Of a DNA stretch of 64,000 nucleotides, positions 11,093 to 23,247 are shown one piece after another. The notes beneath the pieces were generated by a model. The model did no database searches. It saw nothing but the letters and a program-made list of their open reading frames with translations, and was not told the origin of the DNA. This DNA comes from Antedon bifida (taxonomy: Eukaryota; Echinodermata; Crinoidea; Comatulida; Antedonidae): the NCBI GenBank assembly GCA_963402885.1, contig OY727103.1, forward strand, positions 18,936,085 through 19,000,084. Reading direction: 5' to 3'. How positions within the stretch are numbered: position 1 is the stretch's first letter; every line of letters starts with the position of its first letter. A program made the translations under genes and the position numbers.

Positions 11093-13270
11093 AATCTGAT
11101 AACATTTTATGTAAAAAATTATTAAAAAAGAAAAATGAATTTCAAATGTTTAAAATTAGGCCTTACATATGAGAACCTTGTTGAGTTGTCACTCATTTTA
11201 TACTCCATTTATTCAAAAAATTAATTTAATAATTATATACAGTTATAATTGGTTATGTCTATTCAGGGACACCCCTATAAGGGGACACTTTACCATAAAA
11301 TAAACAAGGAGCAATATGTTTTAACCACTAATTTTCAGGGGAACTCTAATAGGGGACAATGTCCTGGGTCTTGGAAGGTGTCATCTTATATGATTAAACT
11401 AAGTGTCCTTAGATATTCATTTAATTTTTGAAATTTTGCATGATATTTTTAAACGGGCATCGCACATGATTTACACATTCTTACACACTTCATTGACATT
11501 TCTATTGTATTGAAAGAAGGTAATTAAAAAAAAGACATTCCAATACACCATAAAACTATGATATTTAACGAAAACATTAAATCAACAGTAGTGCAATAAT
11601 AAGAATCCCCTTCATCAAAATATGTGTGCTTTTGTGTCTTGTTCTCATAATTTACAATGTAATTATTAACAATTGAATGGCATAACATGGTGAGAATATT
11701 GATAGCCGTTAATAAAGTTATTTGCAATTAAGTTCATGAATGTTCAGTGATGTCATATAAATTTGGGACAAGCCATTAAGAATATTTGCAATTTCGTTAA
11801 TGAAATGTTCATTAATGTTATTTATATAATTCCATGACAATATTGAAATAATTAGTTAATTTTAATTAAGTTCATGAATGTTCAGTAAAAAATAAATAAA
11901 ATATAATGAAATTTATATTATTAAAATGGTGACAGAAATATTGATTATTTGCCATTAATTTATTTGCAATTAGGTTCATGAATATTAAGTAATGTCATTT
12001 ATATAATTTGTGACAATATTGATAGCCATTAAGTTATTTGGAATTAGGTTCATGAATATTCAGTAATGTCATTTATATAATGTGTGACAATATTGATAGC
12101 CATTAAGTTATTTGGAATTAGGTTCATGAATATTCAGTAATGTCATTTATATAATGTGTGACAATATTGATAGCTATTAAGTTATTTTCAATTAGGTTTA
12201 TGAATATTCAGTAATGTCATTATAATAAAATGTATATAATGTTAAAGATGTATTGTCCCCAAAAAACATGAAAAATGAAGATTAATAAAATCAGACTTTG
12301 AATATGTTATTTTGTAGTTTTATTAAAGTTAATCACTTCCATAGAAAACAAATGAAAAAAAGTAATGTTTTTACCTATAAATTGATAAAATAAATGGTTA
12401 AATTCAACCAAAACCCACTGGCTGCCAGCCAATTTGGCCATTTTTTGCTTTAAATTACAGTTTTTTCAGGTAAAATGTAAATACATTTTTTTTTGATCCA
12501 ATTTTTGGTCAAAATGGTTAATTATTATGTTACATTAAAATGGCATATTCATATTATAAAATTATTCTTTGTAAAGAATTATTTTTTCAGGGGGACAATA
12601 CATCTTTAAATGTAATGTAATATAAATTTACAATTTTTAATTTGTTCATGAATATTCAGTAATGTCATAATAAAATGTATATAAGGTTTGTACATATTAA
12701 GTAATGTAAAATGCATGTAATTATTAACAATTGAATGTCATATTAAAATATTGGTGACAATTCCAATTCATGAATGTTCAGTAATGTAATTTTATATAAT
12801 GTTGACAATAAGTTATTAGCAATTAAGTTTATGAATATTCAGTATGTCATAATAATTTAAAAAGTTACAATATTGATTGTGAAAAAGTTATTTTGCAATT
12901 GGTTCATAAATGTTTAGTAATAATTATTTTAAATATGAATTTTTCTATTTTCTTATGGAATTTGTATTGGCGTATTTAATGAATTAGATATAAAATTAAA
13001 AATTGCAATTCATTTATATAATTCCATTACAATATTGATACTAATAAGTTATTTGCAATTAGGTTCATGAATATTAAGTAATGTCATAATAAAATGTATA
13101 ATGTTCATGAATATTCAATAATAAATAATAATAAAAAGTATATAGTTTTTGAATGAACTCTTACCTATTTGATCTGTGTATAACAGTTGGCCAAATACTT
13201 GAACAAAACATTTAATACAAAGTTACCTAAGACTTTAAATTTGTCTATTTTATTGTCCGTTTTTGGCGCA
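11093..13270. repeat. Diffuse AT-rich tandem array, unit about 74 bp
   Basis: From about 11720 the phrases GGTTCATGAATATTCAGTAA, TGTCATTTATATAAT and GACAATATTGATAGCCATTA repeat in the same order. Two nearly identical units start near 12033 and 12107, giving a 74-bp period; other units are diverged. A MITE (12242-12609) sits inside. From 11093 to 11720 no gene or repeat was recognised. Confidence 0.65.
12242..12609. mobile_element. MITE with AGATGTATTGTCCCC termini, flanked by TTAA
   Basis: The left end AAAGATGTATTGTCCCC and right end GGGGGACAATACATCTTT are inverted. TTAA stands at both edges, which could be a piggyBac-type target duplication or part of the terminal repeat. Internal phrases (TTAATCACTTCCATAGAAAA, CCAATTTTTGGTCAAA) recur in the copies at 31922-32050 (one end only) and 46264-46599. 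Confidence 0.75.
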
Positions 13271-13278
13271 AGTGAGCT

Positions 13279-14882
13279 GAGATACCTGATGTTGGACGTG
13301 AGCTACTCAAACTGGCCGTCAGATACCTGATGTTGGACGTGAGCTACTCAAACTGGCCGTCTGATACCTGATGTTGGACGTGAGCTACTCAAACTGGCCG
13401 TCAGATACCTGATGTTGGACGTGAGCTACTCAAACTGGCCGTCTGATACCTGATGTTGGACGTGAGCTACTCAAACTGGCCGTCGGATACCTGATGTTGG
13501 ACGTGAGCTACTCAAACTGGCCATCAGATACCTGATGTTGGACGTGAGCTACTCATTCTGGTTGTCTGATATCTGATGTTGGACGTGAGCTACTCAAACT
13601 GGCCGTCAGATACCTGATGTTGGACGTGAGCTACTCAAACTGGCCGTCAGATACCTGATGTTGGACGTGAGCTACTCAAACTGGCCGTCAGATACCTGAT
13701 GTTGGACGTGAGCTACTCATTCTGGTTGTCTGATATCTGATGTTGGACGTGAGCTACTCAAACTGGCCGTCTGATACCTGATGTTGGACTTGAGCTACTC
13801 AAACTGGCCGTCAGATACCTGATGTTAGACGTGAGCTACTCAAACTGGCCGTCTGATACCTGATGTTAGACGTGAGCTACTCAAACTGGCCGTCTGATAC
13901 CTGATGTTGGACGTGAGCTACTCAAACTGGCCGTCAGATACCTGATGTTAGACGTGAGCTACTCAAACTGGCCGTCAGATACCTGATGTTGGACGTGAGC
14001 TACTCAAACTGGTCGTCTGATATCTGATGTTGGACGTCAGCTACTCAAACTGGCCGTCAGATACCTGATGTTAGACGTGAGCTACTCAAACTGGTTGTCT
14101 GATATCTGATGTTGGACGTGAGCTACTCAAACTGGCCGTCTGATACCTGATGTTGGACGTGAGCTACTCAAACTGGCCGTCAGATACCTGATGTTGGACG
14201 TGAGCTACTCAAACTGGCCGTCAGATACCTGATGTTAGACGTGAGCTACTCAAACTGGTTGCCTGATACCTGATGTTGGACGTGAGCTACTCAAACTGGC
14301 CGTCAGATACCTGATGTTAGACGTGAGCTACTCAAACTGGTTGTCTGATATCTGATTTTGGACGTGAGCTACTCAAACTGGCCGTCAGATACCTGATGTT
14401 AGACGTGAGCTACTCAAACTGGTTGTCTGATATCTGATGTTGGACGTGAGCTACTCAAACTGGCCGTCAGATACCTGATGTTAGACGTGAGCAACTCAAA
14501 CTGGTTGTCTGATATCTGATGTTGGACGTGAGCTACTCAAACTGGCCGTCTGATACCTGATGTTAGACGTGAGCTACTCAAACTGGTTGTCTGATACCTG
14601 ATGTTGGACGTGAGCTACTCAAACTGGCCGTCAGATACCTGATGTTGGACGTGAGCTACTCAAACTGGTTGTCTGATATCTGATGTTGGACGTGAGCTAC
14701 TCAAACTGGCCGTCAGATACCTGATGTTGGACGTGAGCTACTTAAACTGGTTGTCTGATACCTGATGTTGGACGTGAGCTACTCAAACTGGTTGTCTGAT
14801 ATCTGATGTTGGACGTGAGCTACTCAAACTGGCCGTCAGATACCTGATGTTAGACGTGAGCTACTCAAACTGGTTGTCTGAT
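13279..14882 (+). repeat. 41-bp satellite, about 39 copies
   Basis: The unit reads GATACCTGATGTTGGACGTG then AGCTACTCAAACTGGCCGTC plus one variable base, with starts spaced exactly 41 bp (for example 13281, 13322). Variants (GTTAGACG, GGTTGTCTGATATC) are interspersed, suggesting exchange within the array. 41 is not a multiple of 3 and no long frame is kept, so it is not coding. Confidence 0.95.
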
Positions 14883-16150
14883 AATTATTTAGTGTAGGTA
14901 TTCATTGATATTGTTCAGTCCTGGTTTTGTGATTGCCCCACCTGTAAAGATCTGTGTTATACTGTATGTAGTAACAATTGTATAAATCATTTTCTAGATT
15001 CTACCGATGTTGATGACTGCATTAACGTCTTTGGGTAAGATGAAGGAATGGATGTGTAGCTCAGAAATGTTTGCGTTGCCTCCTACTAAAGAGTACCAAA
15101 GAAGCAAGCTAGATTTATGATATTGAAGAATGTGTGGATCATTTGAAGAAGATGAACACCGAAATAATTATTTAGTGTAGGTAGTCATTGATATTGTTCA
15201 CTCCTGTTTTTGTAATTGCCCTACGTGAAATGAATAAAACAAGAATTCATGTACGTAGTAATAATTGTTTAATCATTTTTCAGATTCTACCGATGTTGAT
15301 GACTGCATTAACGTCTTTGGGTAAGATGAAGGACTGGATGTGTAGCTCAGAAATGTTTGCGTTGTCTCCTACTAAAGAGTACCAAAGAAGCAAGCTAGAT
15401 TTATGATATTGAAGAATGTGTGGATCATTTGAAGAAGATGAACACCGAAATAATTATTTAGTGTAGGTAGTCATTGATATTGTTCACTCCTGTTTTTGTA
15501 ATTGCCCTACGTGAAATGAATAAAACAAGAATTCCTGTACGTAGTAATAATTATTTAATCATTTTTCAGATTCTACCGATGTTGATGACTCCATTAACGT
15601 CTTTGGGTAATGTGAAGGAATGGATGTGTAGCTCAGAAATTTGTGTGTAAGGAGTACCAAAGAAGCAAGCCAGATTAAAGATATTGAAGGATTTGTGGAT
15701 CATGTGAAGAAGATGAAAACCGAAATAATTATTTAGTGTAGGTACTCATTGATTATTCAGTCCTGTTTTTGTAATTGCCCCACATGAAGTGAATAAAACA
15801 AGAATTCCAACATGGAAGCAGTAACCTGTAAAGATCTGTTATACAGTCTCTTAACAGTATATAGTAATAATTCATTTTTTAAATCATTTTCTAGATTCTA
15901 CCGATGTTAACACCACCACCAATACGTTGGTAATGTGAAGGAATGGACGTGTAGCTCAGAAATGTGTGCATTGGCTCCTACTAAAGAGTACAAAGAAGCA
16001 AGCCAGATTTACCTTTGAACAGTAAACCAACATCATTAGCAATGACTGTTGGCGCTATATAAGTCGAGCGACTGATTGCGTTGGCCCAGATTTATGATAT
16101 TGAAGAATTTGAGGAACATGTGAAGAAGCTGAAAACCCAAGATGGAATGT
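14883..16150 (+). repeat. Tandem duplication of an exon-like unit, four decayed copies
   Basis: Four units begin with an acceptor-like tract (TTTCTAG or TTTTTCAG) and the same start ATTCTACCGATGTT at 14998, 15284, 15570 and 15895 (spacing 286, 286, 325). They carry protein-like phrases (MKEWMCSSEMFAL, PTKEY). Copies 1-3 are broken by a one-base insertion and stops. The last holds the best end (IYDIEEFEEHVKKLKTQ then DGM and TAA at about 16150) but is interrupted by a 74-bp insertion. This looks like the terminal exon of an unidentified gene, amplified and dead. I do not recognise the protein. Confidence 0.65.
16012..16085 (-). mobile_element. 74-bp element fragment with 9-bp target-site duplication
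   Basis: CCAGATTTA occurs immediately before (16003-16011) and again at the far edge (16086-16094), as expected for a target-site duplication. The insert, read on the minus strand, contains CGACTTATATAGCGCCAAC, matching the dispersed element family at 31597 (ACTTATATAGCACCGGT). Confidence 0.6.
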
Positions 16151-16460
16151 AATCAACAGAACCTGAAAGTCATCTGCTCAATTTTCCAGTTATGAACTTA
16201 ATATCTGACCTACAAAAACTGTATAGTATTATTGAGAATCTACAGCGTTTTTGGCTTGGAAATAAATTGTATAGTTTACATTTACTGTATGTATTTAGTG
16301 GCAATTATATTTCTATTAATTTTTATTTTTTTATATACCATTACTAAATTACATGGCGATAATGGAGAAGTTTAGCATGTTTTCAAATGTAGTTGTGAAT
16401 CTGATTTTATGATATTCTACGTTTAGTTTGTATACCGTTTCGTAAATGGTACTCAAAAGA
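16151..16460. other. Spacer, no gene seen
   Basis: AT-rich sequence between the exon-like array and the 38-bp satellite; nothing recognised. Confidence 0.5.
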
Positions 16461-16463
16461 TAG

Positions 16464-17260
16464 GTTGTCGGCTGCTGATGGTTACCTGTCCGTCGTGTCG
16501 GCTGCTGATGGTTACCCGGTGCGGTGTCGGCTGCTGATGGTTACTCGGCGCAGTTTCCGTCGTGTCAGCTGCTGATGGTCACCCGTCCGAGTCTCCGTCG
16601 TGTCGGCTGCTGATGGTCACCCGTCCGAGTCTCCGTCGTGTCGGCTGCTGATGGTCACCCGTCCGAGTCTCCGTCGTGTCGGCTGCTGATGGTCACCCGT
16701 CCGAGTCTCCGTCGTGTCGGCTGCTGATGGTCACCCGTCCGAGTCTCCGTCGTGTCGGCTGCTGATGGTCACCCGTCCGAGTCTCCGTCGTGTCGGCTGC
16801 TGATGGTCACCCGTCCGAGTCTCCGTCGTGTCGGCTGCTGATGGTCACCCGTCCGAGTCTCCGTCGTGTCGGCTGCTGATGGTCACCCGTCCGAGTCTCC
16901 GTCGTGTCGGCTGCTGATGGTCACCCGTCCGAGTCTCCGTCGTGTCGGCTGCTGATGGTCACCCGTCCGAGTCTCCGTCGTGTCGGCTGCTGATGGTCAC
17001 CCGTCCGAGTCTCCGTCGTGTCGGCTGCTGATGGTCACCCGTCCGAGTCTCCGTCGTGTCGGCTGCTGATGGTCACCCGTCCGAGTCTCCGTCGTGTCGG
17101 CTGCTGATGGTCACCCGTCCGAGTCTCCGTCGTGTCGGCTGCTGATGGTCACCCGTCCGAGTCTCCGTCGTGTCGGCTGCTGATGGTCACCCGTCCGAGT
17201 CTCCGTCGTGTCGGCTGCTGATGGTCACCCGTCCGAGTCTCCGTCGTGTCGGCTGCTGAT
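16464..17260 (+). repeat. 38-bp satellite, about 21 copies
   Basis: The unit is GTCGGCTGCTGATGGTCACC followed by CGTCCGAGTCTCCGTCGT, with starts spaced 38 bp (16564, 16602 and so on). The first three units are diverged (GGTTACC forms); the rest are almost identical. It is strikingly GC-rich against its AT-rich neighbours. Confidence 0.95.
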
Positions 17261-18515
17261 AATTTTGGGTTGTACCTATAGTAAATAATTTTGGGTTGTA
17301 CCTATAGTACATAATTTTGGGTTGTACTTAAAGTAAATAATTTTGGGTAGTACTTAAAGTAAATAATTTTGGTTAGTACTTAAAGTAAATAATTTTGGTT
17401 AGTACTTAAAGTAAATAATTTTGGTTAGTACTTAAAGTAAATAATTTTGGTTAGTACTTAAAGTAAATAATTTTGGTTAGTACTTAAAGTAAAACATTTT
17501 GGTTAGTACTTAAAGTAAAACATTTTGGTTAGTACTTAAAGTAAAACATTTTGGTTAGTACTTAAAGTAAAACATTTTGGTTAGTACTTAAAGGAAAACA
17601 TTTTGGTTAGTACTTAAAGGAAAACATTTTGGTTAGTACTTAAAGGAAAACATTTTGGTTAGTACTTAAAGGAAAACATTTTGGTTAGTACTTAAAGGAA
17701 AACATTTTGGTTAGTACTTAAAGGAAAACATTTTGGTTAGTACTTAAAGGAAAACATTTTGGTTAGTACTTAAAGGAAAACATTTTGGTTAGTACTTAAA
17801 GGAAAACATTTTGGTTAGTACTTAAAGGAAAACATTTTGGTTAGTACTTAAAGGAAAACATTTTGGTTAGTACTTAAAGGAAAACATTTTGGTTAGTACT
17901 TAAAGGAAAACATTTTGGTTAGTACTTAAAGGAAAACATTTTGGTTAGTACTTAAAGGAAAACATTTTGGTTAGTACTTTAAGGAAAAGAATTTTGGTTA
18001 GTACTTTAAGGAAAATAATTTTGGTTAGTTATACTTATAGAAAATAATTTTGGTTAGTACTTTAAGGAAAATAATTTTGGTTAGTTATACTTATAGAAAA
18101 TAATTTTGGTTAGTTATACTTATAGTAAATAATTTTGGTTGGTTATACTTATAGTAAATAATTTTCGTTATACTTATAGTAAAAAATTTTCGTTATACTT
18201 ATAGTAAAAAATTTTCGTTATACTTATAGTAAAAAATTTTCGTTATACTTATAGTAAAAAATTTTCGTTATACTTATAGTAAAAAATTTTCGTTATACTT
18301 ATAGTAAAAAATTTTCGTTATACTTATAGTAAAAAATTTTCGTTATACTTATAGTAAAAAATTTTCGTTATACTTATAGTAAAAAATTTTCGTTATACTT
18401 ATAGTAAAAAATGTTCGTTATACTTATAGTAAAAAATGTTCGTTATACTTATAGTAAAAAATTTTCGTTATACTTATAGTAAAAAATTTTCGTTATACTT
18501 ATAGTAAAAAATTTT
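17261..18515 (+). repeat. 26-bp satellite grading into a 25-bp form
   Basis: Early units are TAATTTTGGGTTGTACC-type. They give way to TAATTTTGGTTAGTACTT, then ACATTTTGGTTAGTACTT with AAAGT then AAAGG, all 26 bp. After mixed units near 18000-18150 (TTAGTTATACTTATAG) the array becomes a 25-bp unit TTTTCGTTATACTTATAGTA plus five A. Each variant forms a homogeneous run. Confidence 0.95.
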
Positions 18516-18539
18516 GTTTGAAAGAGGCTGATCATGAAG

Positions 18540-18970
18540 ATATTAACTTAAATACAGAGAGTTGACGAAATCTAAATGATGTGGTAAAACTATATCCCTA
18601 TATATGTCCGAGACACAAGAAAACGATATCTGCACACATGGAAAGTACACATGCTTTTATCAAATATTTCTTCGCTCATGACCACCTGAACTACGACCGG
18701 TTACTTCCGCCGCTGTATCAATTTCAACAGATTACTGAAACAAATTACAGATATTGGAGTTTATGAGAGGACATGTATGTGTGGGACTTGCTGGATTTAC
18801 ATCAATTGATCAGGGTCAGTGAGCGTGGTATCATTGGAATAACACAAATTAATGATTTCATCAGAGCTGGCAAATCTAGTTGATGAGTTTGAAAGCCAAC
18901 ATTTAAAGAGAGATGATATCCCGATTAATGAAGAATGCTGCAATTCGCAGGAAGAAGTTTATGAGAATTT
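18540..18970 (+). pseudogene. Decayed coding fragment, probably from a mobile element
   Basis: A 61-codon ORF at 18581-18766 contains IKYFFAHDHLNYDRLLPPLY, followed in another frame by FMRGHVCV. From memory, 'FFAHDHxNYARxLP ... FMRGN' is a phrase of a protein family widespread in multicopy invertebrate and fish predicted genes; that recall is unverified. Frames break repeatedly downstream, so it is a relic. It lies between two satellites. Confidence 0.4.
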
Positions 18971-21900
18971 TTAATTGCCTAAGTCACACAGCTGACTTAG
19001 GCAGAAACACAAAAAACGATCTGAGCATGTGCAAATGTATATAAAAGGACTCAGATAATGTACAGAGGGCAGTATAATGATATAAGCAGTGAGTTAGGCA
19101 GATCATAAGTCAGCTCTCCTTAATTGCCTAAGTCACACAGCTGACTTAGGCAGAAGCATAAAAAATATAGTATATTGATAAAAGCAGTGAGTTAGGCAGA
19201 TCATAAGTCATCTCTCCTTAATTGCCTAAGTCACACAGCTGACTTAGGCAGAAACACAAAAAATATAGTATATTGATACTAGCAGTGAGTTAGGCAGTAA
19301 AACAAAAACAAAATTATGACTTAGACACTTTTGTTATGAGGCTGTCGATATCATATATTAACAAAAAATGCTACCTTTAAGTAACAAAATTTAATAGCAT
19401 CAGCTCTTCAGATTAAAATTAACACTGATGATTTTAGAAAAGGAAAGTAGCAATAAAAGAGAAAGAATTTGTAACAAATGGGTTAAAAAATATACTATAA
19501 AAATGTATTTCTTATTTTATTTAAAAAATCATGAGTCTCCTCTCCTTAATTGCCTAAGTCACACAGCTGACTTAGGCAGAAACACAAAAAACGATCTGAG
19601 CATGTGCAAATGTATATAAAAGCACTCAGATAATGTACAGAGGGCAGTATGATGATATAAGCAGTGAGTTAGGCAGATCATAATTCAGCTCTCCTTAATT
19701 GCCTAAGTCACACAGCTGACTTAGGCAGAAACACAAAAAATATAGTATATTGATATAAGCAGTGAGTTAGGCAGATCATAAGTCAGCTCTCCTTAATTGC
19801 CTAAGTCACACAGCTGACTTAGGCAGAAACACAAAAAATATAGTATATTGATATAAGCAGTGAGTTAGGCAGATCATAATTCAGCTCTCCTTAATTGCCT
19901 AAGTCACACAGCTGACTTAGGCAGAAACACAAAAAATATAGTATATTGATATAAGCAGTGAGTTAGGCAGTAAAACAAAAACAAAATTATGACTTAGACA
20001 CTTTTGTTATGAGGCTGTCGATATCATCTATATACAAAAAATGCTACCTTTAAGTAACAAAATTTAATAGCATCAGCTCTTCAGAATAAAATTAACACTG
20101 ATGATTTTAGAAAAGGAAAGTAGCAATAATAGAGAAAGAATTTGTAACAAATGGGTTAAAAATATACTATAAAAATGTATTTCTTATTTTATTTAAAAAG
20201 TCATGATTCTCCTCTCCTTAATTGCCTAAGTCACACAGCTGACTTAGGCAGAAACACAAAAAACGATCTGAGCATGTGCAAATGTATATAAAAGCACTCA
20301 GATAATGTACAGAGGGCAGTATAATGATATAAGCAGTGAGTTAGGCAGATCATAATTCAGCTCTCCTTAATTGCCTAAGTCACACAGCTGACTTAGGCAG
20401 AAACACAAAAAATATAGTATATTGATATAAGCAGTGAGTTAGGCAGAAAAACAAAAAATAATTATGACTTAGACACTTTTGTTATGAGGCTGTCGATATC
20501 ATCTATACACAAAAAAATTCTACCTTTAAGTAACAAAATTTAATAGCATCAGCTCTTCAGATTAAAATTAACACTGATGATTTTAGAAAAGGAAAGTAGC
20601 AATAAAAGAGAAAGAATTTGTAACAAATGGGTTAAAAAATATACTATAAAAATGTATTTCTTATTTTATTTAAAAAATCATGAGTCTCCTCTCCTTAATT
20701 GCCTAAGTCACACAGCTGACTTAGGCAGAAACACAAAAAACGATCTGAGCTTGTGCAAATGTATATAAAAGCACTCAGATAATGTACAGAGGGCAGTATA
20801 ATGATATAAGCAGTGAGTTAGGCAGATCATGAGTCTCCTCTCCTTAATTGCCTAAGTCACACAGCTGACTTAGGCAGAAACACAAAAAACGATCTGAGCT
20901 TGTGCAAATGTATATAAAAGCACTCAGATAATGTACAGAGGGCAGTATAATGATATAAGCAGTGAGTTAGGCAGATCATAATTCAGCTCTCCTTAATTGC
21001 CTAAGTCACACAGCTGACTTAGACCGAAATACAAAAAATATAGTATATTGATATAAGCAGTGAGTTAGGCAGATCATAAGTCAGCTCTCCTTAATTGCCT
21101 AAGTCACACAGCTGACTTAGACAGAAATATAGTATATTGATATAAGCAGTGAATTAGGCAGAAAAAAAAAATTATGACTTAGACACTTTTGTTCTGAGGC
21201 TGTCGATATCATCTATTAACAAAAAATGCTACCTTTAAGTAACAAAATTTAATAGCATCATAATTCAGCTCTCCTTAATTGCCTAAGTTACACAGCTGAC
21301 TTAGGCAGAAACACAAACAATATAGTATATTGATATAAGCAGTGAGTTAGGCAGATCATAAGTCAGCTCTCCTTAATTGCCTAAGTCACACAGCTGACTT
21401 AGGCAGAAATATAGTATATTGATATAAGCAGTGAGTTAGACAGAAAAAAAATTATGACTTAGACACTTTTGTTATGAGGCTGTCGATATCATATATTAAC
21501 AAAAAATGCTACCTTTAAGTAACAAAATTTAATAGCATCAGCTCTTCAGATTAAAATTAACACTGATGATTTTAGAAAAGGAAAGTAGCAATAAAAGAGA
21601 AAGAATTTGTAACAAATGGGTTAAAAAATATACTATAAAAATGTATTTCTTATTTTATTTAAAAAATCATGAGTCTCCTCTCCTTAATTGCCTAAGTCAC
21701 ACAGCTGACTTAGGCAGAAACACAAAAAACGATCTGAGCATGTGCAAATGTATATAAAAGCACTCAGATAATGTACAGAGGGCAGTATGATGATATAAGC
21801 ATTGAGTTAGGCAGATCATAATTCAGCTCTCATTAATTGCCTAAGTCACACAGCTGACTTAGGCAGAAACACAAAAAATATAGTATATTGATATAAGCAG

Positions 21901-22660
21901 TGAGTTAGGCAGATCATAAGTCAGTTCTTCTTAATTCCCTAAGTCACACAGCTGACTTAGGCAGAAACACAAAAAATATAGTATATTGATATAAGCAGTG
22001 AGTTAGGCAGAAAAACAAAAACAAAATTATGACTTAGACACTTTTGTTATGAGGCTGTCGATATCATCTATTAACAAAAAATGCTACCTTTAAGTAACAA
22101 AATTTAATAGCATCAGCTCTTCAGATTAAAATTAACACTGATGATTTTAGAAAAGGAAAGTAGCAATAAAAGAGAAAGAATTTGTAACAAATAGGTTAAA
22201 AAATATACTATAAAAATGTATTTCTTATTTTATTTAAAAAATCATGAGTCTCCTCTCCTTAATTGCCTAAGTCACACAGCTGACTTAGGCAGAAACACAA
22301 AAAACGATCTGAGCATGTGCAAATTAATGTATATAAAAGCACTCAGATAATGTACAGAGGGCAGTATAATGATATAAGCAGTGAGTTAGGCAGATCATAA
22401 TTCAGCTCTCCTTAATTGCCTAAGTCACACAGCTGACTTAGGCAGAAACACAAAAAATATAGTATATTGATATAAGCAGTGAGTTAGGCAGATCATAAGT
22501 CAGCTCTCCTTAATTGCCTAAGTCACACAGCTGACTTAGGCAGAAATATAGTATATTGATATAAGCAGTGAATTAGGCAGAAAAAAAAAATTATGACTTA
22601 GACACTTTTGTTATGAGGCTGTCGATATCATCTATATACAAAAAATGCTACCTTTATTAT
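18970..22660 (+). repeat. Hairpin satellite, about 20 hairpins in a mosaic higher-order array
   Basis: The core TGCCTAAGTCA, loop CACAGC, TGACTTAGGCA is a perfect 11-bp stem with a 6-nt loop. It appears about 20 times (for example 18976, 19124, 19222, 19551, 19700, 19798), with a basic spacing of about 98 bp. Longer units add two modules: one with ATGTGCAAATGTATATAAAA (TATA-like, about seven copies), and one with AACACTGATGATTTTAGAAA (five copies, near 19420, 20095, 20570, 21560 and 22135). Some stems near 20999, 21096 and 21277 carry substitutions. Repeated 63-codon ORFs in it are copies of one module, not genes. Confidence 0.9.
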
Positions 22661-22689
22661 GAAGAAGTGTACTGTCAGTACTATAGACC

Positions 22690-23130
22690 TTCTGATGGTC
22701 AACATTTTGTGTTAATCACCATGTTGTTGTCACAAGCATATCATTTTGTGTATTTCAATCCAATTTTATTTAACTTACACACGTTTTAGTAAGAAATTAA
22801 CCCATTTTAAAAAAATGGTGGCCATTTTGAAATTCAAAATGGCCGCCATTTTGTGTTAATCACCAATGTTATTGTCATAGTCCTATCATTTTATGTGATT
22901 TCAATCAACGTCATAACTTGCACATGTTTTAATAAGAAATTTAATCCATTTTTAAAAAATGGCGGCCATTTTGAAATTCAAAATGTCAGAATACTAATGA
23001 TTCTTATATAGCAGAGAACCCATATGAACTTAAAATATTATTCATAATGGGTGTTACTTTGTCCAATATGGTACATTTATTGGATATTTTATGTATTGGC
23101 GGCCATCTTGGATTTGACACCCTTAAGCTT
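22690..23130. repeat. Two tandem units of about 146 bp with GGCGGCCATTTTG palindromes
   Basis: TTTTGTGTTAATCACCA starts near 22704 and again near 22850, each unit ending in a near-palindrome AAAATGG(C/T)GGCCATTTTGA. A third GGCGGCCATCTTGG lies near 23100. It resembles the repeat at 640-1125 in its core only. Confidence 0.6.
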
Positions 23131-23247
23131 TTTTTAAAAAATGGCAACATATTTTTTTCATTACTTTACATCCTAAAGACACTAAATCAGTTGGAATTTT
23201 GCTTTTAACAAAAAAATGACACGAAATTACATAGTGGCCTACATTAG

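Noticed and set aside
19428..21757. Three near-identical 63-codon ORFs
   Set aside because: They are copies of one satellite module; sister modules at about 20100 and 22140 are broken, and there is no sign of selection for the frame.
18970..22660. CRISPR-like array of palindromic repeats
   Set aside because: The context is eukaryotic (introns, MITEs, LINEs). The 'spacers' are themselves repeated and there are no cas genes.
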